Shown here in pieces: positions 1-5,966 of a stretch of DNA of 10,792 nucleotides (position 1 is its first letter; the number at the start of each line of letters is the position of its first letter). Source of the DNA: Prevotella sp. Its GTDB lineage: Bacteria; Bacteroidota; Bacteroidia; Bacteroidales; Bacteroidaceae. The notes below the pieces were generated by a model. That model saw only the letters and a list, made by a program, of their open reading frames with translations, searched no databases and was not told where the DNA came from. Where the stretch lies: positions 1-10,792 of the forward strand of contig JAHHQW010000063.1 of assembly GCA_020026195.1 (NCBI GenBank), written 5' to 3'. A program made the translations under genes and the position numbers.

Positions 1-61
1 TAAATTTGAAAAAAAAGATACTTTTCTGCACTTTTTGATTAAATCTTTACATTTTTGATTC

Positions 62-152
62 CGACACATATTATTATATATATGCGCGCGCATATAGAGG
101 CAAAACATGCGTTTTTGCTATGTATACATTCCAAATCGGCACATATTATGAT
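62..152. repeat. Imperfect 16-bp direct repeat, 75 bp apart
   Basis: CGACACATATTATTAT at 62-77 and CGGCACATATTATGAT at 137-152 match at 14 of 16 positions. Both copies have ATTCC a few bases upstream (58-62 and 128-132). The GC-core palindrome lies between them. The repeat could be a duplicated regulator site or a short segmental duplication. AT-rich DNA produces chance matches readily, so the confidence is modest. Confidence 0.35.
79..96. repeat. 18-bp perfect palindrome with (GC)4 core
   Basis: The sequence TATATGCGCGCGCATATA is its own reverse complement over 18 bp. Strict pyrimidine-purine alternation extends slightly further left, over 75-96 (22 bp), which is the pattern that favours Z-DNA or cruciform extrusion. 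As RNA it could fold into a 7-bp stem with a GCGC loop. It is followed by GAGGCAAAA rather than a T-run, so it is not an obvious intrinsic terminator. A function, such as a regulator site or the end of an upstream transcript, is inference only. Confidence 0.55.
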
Positions 153-255
153 GCCAATGCATTAAGTTTTGTAGTAAAACACATAAAGACTCGTCGAAAA
201 TCACCATAAACGACCATATATATACATAAAGTACATATGTTTTAAGAGTAAAAAA

Positions 256-286
256 TTTGTATACCGCAAATAAAGCCCTATATTTG
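256..286 (+). promoter_or_regulatory. Bacteroides-type promoter for clpS-clpA-aat
   Basis: TTTG at 256-259 is followed after 19 bp by TATATTTG at 279-286. This matches the TTTG / TAnnTTTG pattern (-33/-7) known for the primary sigma factor of Bacteroidota, with a spacing in the usual range. Transcription would start at about 292-295, leaving a leader of roughly 30 bases before the clpS ATG at 325. No strong Shine-Dalgarno sequence precedes that ATG, which is normal for this phylum. This is the best promoter match in the window. Confidence 0.6.
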
Positions 287-324
287 TATATACAATTTAT
301 AATATATAAGCTGCGAAATGTAAG

Positions 325-627
325 ATGCAAGAAACAAATACAAAAAACATAACAAGAATAAAGATAGAAGAACCACCCATGTATAAAGTGGTAATGATGA
401 ACGACGACGAGACGACATTCGACTTTGTTATATTCGTTTTAGAAGATATATTCTTAAAATCAACCAAAGAAGCAACGAGACTGTGTATGGAAGCACACCT
501 GAAAGGAAGTGTTACTGTTGGTATATATCCGCGTGACATTGCACAATCTAAGTTAGACAGTGTTGAATCCTATAAAAGGAAAACAGGTTTTCCTCTCACA
601 TTTAAAATAGTTCCAGAACGAATATGA
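325..627 (+). CDS. clpS: ATP-dependent Clp protease adaptor ClpS
   Basis: A 100-residue cytoplasmic adaptor that binds destabilising N-terminal residues (Leu, Phe, Tyr, Trp in the family) and delivers the substrate to ClpA. The N-terminal ~18 residues are the flexible delivery tail. The core then follows the E. coli protein closely: PP-MYKV at 17-22, NDD at 26-28 (E. coli N34 D35 D36, which bind the alpha-amino group) and H58 (E. coli H66), with exactly conserved spacing. The residue aligned with E. coli M40, the hydrophobic gatekeeper of the side-chain pocket, is Phe (F32), and T31 replaces Pro39. This may shift specificity. The ATG at 325 gives the usual family length. The stop overlaps the clpA start by 4 bases (ATGA), so translational coupling to its partner is likely. 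Family assignment is secure; altered specificity is inference. Confidence 0.93.
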   Translation: MQETNTKNITRIKIEEPPMYKVVMMNDDETTFDFVIFVLEDIFLKSTKEATRLCMEAHLKGSVTVGIYPRDIAQSKLDSVESYKRKTGFPLTFKIVPERI

Positions 628-2969
628 AATTTATATTTTCAAAAACATTAGGTATAGTAATAGAAAAATCTATTGATCTTGTTGTAGAAAAGAAGAATCA
701 GTTTATTACTCCTGAACATATTCTTATGTCTATATTTTCTATCAACGAGGTTATAATGGGTAGTAATTACAGTCTTATAGACTTCGAAGGTATATACAAC
801 GAACTTTTATCGTACGTAAACAAATTAGAGAAAACTGACATAGCAAAAAATAACGGACTTATATATAATTCATCATACACTACAATATTATTTAAGCATG
901 CAACAGAAATTGCAGTATTCAAATCTCGTCTCACCGACGATAATAAATATATTGTAACAATCAGCGATATTCTCTCTGCAGTATTCAAACTAAAAGAATC
1001 GTGGGCTAAGAATGTCATAACTGCATATATCAGCAAAGCACAGCTTGAAGAACTGAATTCTTACATCGAAAATAACATAAAGTTAGAAACAGATCCACGA
1101 GGCGAAAGTTTAATAAACTCTGAAGATGATAACGATTCTGATTTAGAGGATAACGATGATGCAAATTTGGAAGAATTTGAGAACACCAATGAAACAGAAA
1201 CAAACACACAGGAAGATTCTGACGGCAGTTGGAAGAAAGACCTTACCTGCATATCAGACGAAGTAGAGAATCATACTCCTGTGATTGGAAGAGATGAAGA
1301 AATAGAACTTACACTACAGACGCTGTGCCGTAAGAACAAAAAGAATCCTATTCATATCGGTGAGCCTGGCGTAGGAAAGACTTCTATTATATACAAACTT
1401 GCTGATAAAATCAACAAGAATGAAGTTCCCCGCTGTTTGTCTGGAGCAAAAATTTATTGTCTCGATGCTGGTACTCTTATGGCAGGAACGAGGTATAGAG
1501 GAGATTTGGAAAAGCGTATAAAGACAATTATGGAAGGACTCAGAAATGAGAAGAACAGTATTCTTTATCTTGACGATATACACAACGTGATGAGTGCAGC
1601 CAAAAATTCAGAAGGAGCCCCTGGCGTTGCGGAACTGATAATGCCATACCTTGATAAAACAAATGTAAGGGTTATAGGCAGCACCACATACGAAGACTTC
1701 AAAAAGAACATGGCACGTAACACAGCCCTGATGCGTCGTTTCCAACAGATCGAAATAAAAGAGCCATCTGTCGAAGAGACTATAAACATATTAAAAGGAT
1801 TAAAGAAGATTTACGAGAACTATCACGGCGTCTTTTATACAGACAAGGCTATTAAGGAAGCAGTTATCGGCAGCAAGAAATACATAACAAATCGTTTTCT
1901 CCCCGACAAAGCCATCGACCTCATTGACGAAGCCGGTGCCTACAGGGTTATGCATCCGCTTAATCAGAAACGACAGACCGTAAACGATGATGTTATCCTA
2001 AACATATTATATAAGAACTGTAAGATTGACGCTAAAGCAATAACCGACAAGAACAATGAAGAGGTTTCGACTCTTTACGACCGAATAAGTAGTAAGATTT
2101 TCGGTCAGTCGCAAGCAGTACGTCAGGTTGTAGAAGCCGTAGAGATTTCCAAAGCTGGTCTGGGCGATGAAAACAAACCTATGGCAAGCATGCTTTTCGT
2201 AGGTTCTACAGGTGTTGGAAAAACAGAACTTGCAAAAGTTCTTGCTGAAGAGATGAATGTAAGTCTTGTTCGTTTCGACATGAGCGAATATACAGAGAAA
2301 CATACTGTCGCCAAATTCATCGGTTCACCTGCAGGATACGTAGGTTACGAGGATGGTGGTCTGCTTACCGATGCAATACGAAAATCGCCAAATTGCATTC
2401 TGCTTCTCGACGAAATAGAGAAAGCCCATCAGGACATATATAATATACTTCTCCAAGTTATGGATTACGGAACACTTACCGACAATCATGGCAGTAAGGC
2501 AGATTTCAGAAATGTAATCCTCATCATGACTTCAAACGCCGGAGCACAATATGCCTCACAGGCTTCTATCGGATTTACCGAAAAGATACCAGCAAGTCAT
2601 GTCATGCTTAAAGAAGTAAAAAAAGTATTCAAGCCTGAATTTATCAACCGTCTTTCATGTATCACGATGTTCAACGACATGACACGCGAGATGGCAACAT
2701 TAATTATGGATAAGAAGCTGTCACTTATATCGGCAAAACTATCTGCTCAAAACATCACAATGACTCTCAACGATAATGCACGTGCACATATATTAAATAA
2801 AGGATACAGCCCCAAATATGGTGCACGCGAAATTGAACGTACTATTTCAAGAGAAATAAAACCTCTTCTGACACACGAAATTCTTTATGGTCGTCTTAAA
2901 AAAGGTGGCAGCATAACATTCGGAGCCGAGGAAGGAAAGATTATTATTACAAACATTACAGCCAGATGA
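624..2969 (+). CDS. clpA: ClpA, AAA+ unfoldase of the ClpAP protease
   Basis: A 781-residue double-ring unfoldase that takes ClpS-bound N-degron substrates and threads them into ClpP. Order of parts: N-domain at about 1-155 (Clp repeat motif ITPEHILMSI at 28-37); an acidic linker at 166-200 with 17 Asp/Glu and no Lys/Arg; ring 1 with Walker A GEPGVGKT (246-253), pore-loop Tyr291, Walker B LDDIH (316-320) and arginine pair 371-372; ring 2 with Walker A GSTGVGKT (527-534), pore-loop GYVG (Tyr572) and Walker B LLDEIEKAH (D596, E597). IGF at 649-651 occupies the position of the ClpP-docking IGL loop, so ClpP binding is expected. Ring 1 has Asp318 where the catalytic Glu is usual, and the linker puts Walker A about 30 residues later than in E. 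coli ClpA. Pairing with clpS separates it from ClpB and ClpC. ATGA overlaps link it to both neighbours. Confidence 0.95.
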   Translation: MKFIFSKTLGIVIEKSIDLVVEKKNQFITPEHILMSIFSINEVIMGSNYSLIDFEGIYNELLSYVNKLEKTDIAKNNGLIYNSSYTTILFKHATEIAVFKSRLTDDNKYIVTISDILSAVFKLKESWAKNVITAYISKAQLEELNSYIENNIKLETDPRGESLINSEDDNDSDLEDNDDANLEEFENTNETETNTQEDSDGSWKKDLTCISDEVENHTPVIGRDEEIELTLQTLCRKNKKNPIHIGEPGVGKTSIIYKLADKINKNEVPRCLSGAKIYCLDAGTLMAGTRYRGDLEKRIKTIMEGLRNEKNSILYLDDIHNVMSAAKNSEGAPGVAELIMPYLDKTNVRVIGSTTYEDFKKNMARNTALMRRFQQIEIKEPSVEETINILKGLKKIYENYHGVFYTDKAIKEAVIGSKKYITNRFLPDKAIDLIDEAGAYRVMHPLNQKRQTVNDDVILNILYKNCKIDAKAITDKNNEEVSTLYDRISSKIFGQSQAVRQVVEAVEISKAGLGDENKPMASMLFVGSTGVGKTELAKVLAEEMNVSLVRFDMSEYTEKHTVAKFIGSPAGYVGYEDGGLLTDAIRKSPNCILLLDEIEKAHQDIYNILLQVMDYGTLTDNHGSKADFRNVILIMTSNAGAQYASQASIGFTEKIPASHVMLKEVKKVFKPEFINRLSCITMFNDMTREMATLIMDKKLSLISAKLSAQNITMTLNDNARAHILNKGYSPKYGAREIERTISREIKPLLTHEILYGRLKKGGSITFGAEEGKIIITNITAR

Positions 2970-3628
2970 TAGTACAGTTAGACGAAAACTTATGGTTTCC
3001 CGATCCGAGACAGGGTGATGAAGACGGACTTTTTGCTGTCGGTGGCGACTTATCCACCGAGCGGCTCATACTTGCATATAACTATGGTATATTCCCATGG
3101 TATGCATTTAAATATTACAAGCAGATTCACTGGTACTGTCCGATGGATCGCTTTGTGATATTCCCTGATAAGATACATATCTCTCATTCCATGCGAACAC
3201 TCATAAACAGTAATAAATATAGTATTTCGCTTAATGAGAGTTTTGAAGAAGTGATAAACAACTGTAGCAAACTGCGTTACGAAGAAGAAGGTGCATGGCT
3301 TGGTGATAAGATGATAGCAGCATACACCGAACTTCATCATCAGGGATTGGCAGCAAGTGTCGAAGTATGGAATGAGGATAAACTCGTAGGCGGACTTTAT
3401 GGTGTTAACATAGGATATAATTTCTTTGGCGAAAGCATGTTCTCTTTAGAACCAAGTGCCAGCAAACTGGCTCTGATCTACCTCGCCCAGTTTATGCAGA
3501 AAGCAGGAAAAGGCATTATCGACTGCCAATTTGAAACTGCCCATCTTAAATCTATGGGCGGCGAGCATATTACTTACGACGAATATCTTGATATTCTTGG
3601 AAACAAGCTGGAACTACATAAAATATAA
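2966..3628 (+). CDS. aat: Leucyl/phenylalanyl-tRNA-protein transferase
   Basis: A 220-residue cytoplasmic enzyme that transfers Leu or Phe from aminoacyl-tRNA to the N-terminal Arg or Lys of a protein, creating a primary N-degron for ClpS. Family signatures run through the whole length: WFPDPR (10-15), GLFAVGGDLS (21-30), the GIFPWY segment, WYCPMDR, the GAWL block, GGLYGV, GESMFS with E156, and IDCQ with D186 and Q188. These residues fall at the same numbers as the catalytic E156, D186 and Q188 of the E. coli enzyme. Length is slightly short of the E. coli protein (about 234). Its ATG overlaps the clpA stop (ATGA), so substrate maker, adaptor and unfoldase appear to be made from one mRNA. 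It is the last gene of the operon and converges on the sensor kinase gene 32 bp away, where I see no strong terminator. Confidence 0.95.
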   Translation: MIVQLDENLWFPDPRQGDEDGLFAVGGDLSTERLILAYNYGIFPWYAFKYYKQIHWYCPMDRFVIFPDKIHISHSMRTLINSNKYSISLNESFEEVINNCSKLRYEEEGAWLGDKMIAAYTELHHQGLAASVEVWNEDKLVGGLYGVNIGYNFFGESMFSLEPSASKLALIYLAQFMQKAGKGIIDCQFETAHLKSMGGEHITYDEYLDILGNKLELHKI

Positions 3629-3660
3629 TACACACCTAAGTTGATTGTAGAAAATACACA

Positions 3661-5094
3661 TCATTTTATTTTTAACGTAAACGTAAATTTAAGTCCGCCC
3701 TTGTCGGATTTTGCCACACTTACATCACCACCATGAAATTTGATGGCATGTTTTACTATAGAAAGTCCGAGTCCTGTTCCACCATGTTTCCTTGAACGTC
3801 CTTTATCAACTCGATAAAAACGCTCAAACAAATGAGGCAGATGCTGTTCGTCCACTCCCACTCCGTCATCTTCAAATACAAACTTACAGATGTCATCATT
3901 CAGATCCACCAGACTTATATAGATGTTTTTGCCTCCTGAATAAGCCATGGCATTTTCGGTAAGATTTCTGAACACAGAAGCTATAAGCGACTGATTACCA
4001 TTTATTACGACCGTCTTATCCATATCCACATGAAGATTAAATCCATTATCTTGTGGCAAGAAATCCATCTCCTCTTTTATCTCATTTATTATGTCATTTA
4101 CCACAACGTTTGATTTCTGTATCAGAGAACTCCCCTCCTCCATACGTGTTATCAATGAAACGTCATTTAATAAATTTCTAAGTCGTTCGCAATGAGAATA
4201 ACATTGTTCCAGGAACTTATGACTTTTTTCTTCCGATAATTTAGGACCAGATAATAATGTTTCAAGACAAACCTGTATAGAAGCGACCGGTGTCTTGAGT
4301 TCATGGTTGATGTTATTAGTAAGCTGACGTTTTATTCTTATCTTATCCTGTTCCTGTTGCAGACTCTGTCTGTACTGTTTGTCACGATCTATTATCGTTG
4401 CCTGAAGTTCTGTATACAGATTTATTATATGTTGTGATATTTCACCAAGCTCATTATGTGGAAAAACCTCGTTATTATCTATCTTTTCACCCTTTTCAGC
4501 CTTTGCCGCAAACTTATTAAGACGTGTTATGGTCTGTCCCAGCTGTCTCATGACGAACCAGCCCATAAGACTCATTATAAGTGTAACGGCAAACATAAAC
4601 CAGAGAAAAGCCATATCAGCCGAAAGCATTTCTCTAAGAGATTCCGAATATGGTACGGCAGTCCTCAATATTATGTTTCCCGAACGTGTTGCAGAATAGA
4701 AATATTGAAGTCCGTCACTGTCTGAATATCTGTCTATTGAAAATCCGCTACCATTTTTCAATGCCTCCCTTATCTCCGGACGATCAAGATGATTGCCAAG
4801 TTTTTTGGGATTATTCCTATTGTCATACAACACATTACCAGTTTTTGTAAGGACCGTTATTCTTATTGTGTCAAACGGTGCTTCTACGTCACCTAAATCC
4901 AGTCCCTCCTTAAACTCACCTATAAGATGTTCGTTGTATATCTGTAACTTACTGTTTATCAGTTCTGTTTTAAATTGTTTTTCACGTACATACTGAAAGC
5001 CCAAAGAACAAAACAGCATTACCCAGCAGAACAACAAGAGCACGCCGAGAAGTAAATGATGGTACTTAAACCTAATCTTTAAACCCATAGCCAT
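3661..5094 (-). CDS. phoR: PhoR-type sensor histidine kinase
   Basis: A 477-residue inner-membrane kinase. TM1 is about 13-34, a periplasmic domain covers about 35-158, TM2 is about 161-182, then a HAMP-like linker and coiled coil (to ~255). The kinase core has an H-box with His264 (NHELKTP), an N-box at 377-381 (NLTEN), a G1 box DDGVG (409-413), an F-box FERFYRVD and a G2 box GGTGLGL (438-444). The periplasmic part contains DNR, NHLDRPEIREAL and a RYSDSDG-like stretch followed by Tyr-Ser-Ala. This resembles the single-Cache sensor of Gram-positive PhoR kinases. With the pst genes alongside, phosphate sensing is the best guess, but the ligand is not proven. The ATG at 5094 lies inside the regulator gene (23-base overlap); a second ATG at 5088 is also possible. 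Expected to phosphorylate the upstream-encoded regulator. Confidence 0.85.
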   Translation of the reverse strand: MAMGLKIRFKYHHLLLGVLLLFCWVMLFCSLGFQYVREKQFKTELINSKLQIYNEHLIGEFKEGLDLGDVEAPFDTIRITVLTKTGNVLYDNRNNPKKLGNHLDRPEIREALKNGSGFSIDRYSDSDGLQYFYSATRSGNIILRTAVPYSESLREMLSADMAFLWFMFAVTLIMSLMGWFVMRQLGQTITRLNKFAAKAEKGEKIDNNEVFPHNELGEISQHIINLYTELQATIIDRDKQYRQSLQQEQDKIRIKRQLTNNINHELKTPVASIQVCLETLLSGPKLSEEKSHKFLEQCYSHCERLRNLLNDVSLITRMEEGSSLIQKSNVVVNDIINEIKEEMDFLPQDNGFNLHVDMDKTVVINGNQSLIASVFRNLTENAMAYSGGKNIYISLVDLNDDICKFVFEDDGVGVDEQHLPHLFERFYRVDKGRSRKHGGTGLGLSIVKHAIKFHGGDVSVAKSDKGGLKFTFTLKIK

Positions 5095-5758
5095 ATCCGG
5101 AACGAGTTATTATAAAGTTACCATACTCCCCTATTTTCTGACGCAATCTGGTTATATTTACATCTATTGTCCTGTCAAGTACTATCACCTCATCCTTCCA
5201 CACATAAGAAAGCAGTTCGTTTCTTGTAAATATCTTTCCTCTATTTTTCAGCATGAATACAAGAAGTTCAAATTCTTTCTTTGTCAGTTTCACTTCCTTG
5301 CCGTCGATGGTACACTTCTTAAAATCTAAATCTACACAGAGTCCCTTGATACATATACTGTCATTGTTTTTCTCCTCCGACACCTGTCTGTTTACCCTGC
5401 GCAGAACAGTCTTCACCCTGGTAATTACATTACGTATGGTGTATGGTTTCATTATATAATCGTCAGCACCTAAGTTGAGTCCCTGTACCATATCGTCCTC
5501 CGTATCCTTGGCAGTGCAGAAGATAACAGGGATATTTGCAGTTTCGGGGTTCGACTTCATTATCCTTGCCATCTTAAATCCGCTTATCTCACCCATCATT
5601 ATATCAAGAAGTATAAGCGAATATTTAGTTAGGTCCATCTCCAGAGCCTGTTCGGCGCTATATGCCACATCCACCTCATATCCCTCATTCTCAAGGTTTA
5701 GCTGTAGCATTTCGCACAATGTCTCTTCATCGTCAACTACTAATATTCTTTCATTCAT
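5072..5758 (-). CDS. phoB: PhoB-type OmpR-family response regulator
   Basis: A 228-residue DNA-binding response regulator. The receiver domain (about 1-120) has the acidic pair D9-D10, phosphoacceptor D52 in LLLDIMM, T82 and K104 (MKPY), all canonical. The C-terminal winged helix (about 135-228) has KLTKKEFELL, the recognition-helix stretch with DRTIDVNITRLRQKIG, and ends in RSGYGYGFKD, typical of the OmpR/PhoB family. I chose the ATG at 5758. An in-frame GTG two codons upstream (5764) would give 230 residues and cannot be excluded. The gene overlaps the start of the kinase gene, so the two are co-transcribed and probably translationally coupled. It diverges from the porin-pst block, so that block is its obvious target. 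The exact symbol is inferred from this context, since OmpR-family regulators are hard to tell apart by sequence alone. Confidence 0.85.
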   Translation of the reverse strand: MNERILVVDDEETLCEMLQLNLENEGYEVDVAYSAEQALEMDLTKYSLILLDIMMGEISGFKMARIMKSNPETANIPVIFCTAKDTEDDMVQGLNLGADDYIMKPYTIRNVITRVKTVLRRVNRQVSEEKNNDSICIKGLCVDLDFKKCTIDGKEVKLTKKEFELLVFMLKNRGKIFTRNELLSYVWKDEVIVLDRTIDVNITRLRQKIGEYGNFIITRSGYGYGFKD

Positions 5759-5778
5759 ATTCACAAATTTATATGCGG

Positions 5779-5786
5779 CAAATATA
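5779..5786 (-). promoter_or_regulatory. Candidate -7 element for phoB-phoR
   Basis: Read on the minus strand this is TATATTTG, a match to TAnnTTTG, about 20 bases before the phoB ATG at 5758. No TTTG lies at the expected distance upstream, so basal activity may be weak or activator-dependent. A second match, TAAATTTG (plus-strand 5764-5771), is too close to the start codon to be preferred. Such 8-mers are common in AT-rich DNA, hence the low confidence. Confidence 0.35.
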
Positions 5787-5904
5787 TATAAAAAAATAAT
5801 AGCTTGTATATGGCGAGATAAAATTTAATAAAATTGTAACACACTCTTTTAAGCTAAATCAGATGATTTTATTAGCACTTTATTTTAACAAAAGCATAAT
5901 TTTT

Positions 5905-5940
5905 TTGTAACGGATATGAAACATTAACATCATACATTTG
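5905..5940 (+). promoter_or_regulatory. Candidate Pho box and -7 element for porin-pst
   Basis: TTGTAAC (5905-5911), a 4-bp spacer GGAT, then ATGAAAC (5916-5922) form direct heptamers repeating every 11 bp, the layout of PhoB boxes (E. coli heptamer CTGTCAT with 4-bp spacers). Ten bases later comes TACATTTG (5933-5940), a TAnnTTTG element, and then the porin ATG at 5967. There is no TTTG at the standard -33 spacing, which suits a promoter where an activator replaces that contact. Heptamer identity to the E. coli box is only partial, so the assignment rests on spacing and context. Confidence 0.4.
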
Positions 5941-5966
5941 CATCGCAAACAAAAAGAGATTGCAAT

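Larger units (their letters stand above)
1..324. other. Gene-free region upstream of clpS, repeat-rich
   Basis: No convincing gene lies here. The open frame on the minus strand across 118-330 is low-complexity, rich in Tyr, Phe and Leu, and sits on the clpS promoter, so I reject it. The region is strongly AT-rich. It contains two copies of TTTTTGATT 20 bp apart (32-40 and 52-60), an imperfect 16-bp direct repeat (62-77 and 137-152), a perfect palindrome with a GC core (79-96), a neighbouring short inverted repeat with arms GCAAAA and TTTTGC (100-105 and 113-118), and a Bacteroides-type promoter near the clpS end (256-286). A TAAATTTG at 1-8 matches the -7 element pattern, but its upstream half is outside the window. 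No tRNA, rRNA or recognised ncRNA structure was seen. Confidence 0.6.
5759..5966. promoter_or_regulatory. Divergent control region between phoB and porin-pst
   Basis: About 208 bp of AT-rich, gene-free DNA between two divergent transcription units. Facing the porin it holds TACATTTG (5933-5940) and, upstream of that, an 11-bp-spaced heptamer pair (5905-5922). Facing the regulator it holds TATATTTG on the minus strand (plus-strand 5779-5786), a -7-like match without a clear -33 partner. In the middle lies the dyad AAATCA-GA-TGATTT (5856-5869) inside a wider GCTAA ... TTAGC pair (5853-5857, 5872-5876). A second TTGTAAC occurs at 5834-5840. Control of both sides by the adjacent response regulator is the natural inference. 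Confidence 0.55.

Noticed and set aside
118..330. 70-residue minus-strand open frame upstream of clpS
   Set aside because: Low-complexity, Tyr/Phe/Leu-rich composition from AT-rich DNA, and it overlaps the clpS promoter and start.
3629..3666. AT-only stem (AAAAT/ATTTT plus T-run) between aat and the kinase gene
   Set aside because: Five A-T pairs are too weak to call a terminator, and the T-rich part is kinase coding sequence.
5475..5828. 117-residue plus-strand open frame antisense to phoB
   Set aside because: Ser/Ile-rich shadow of the receiver domain frame; no motifs.
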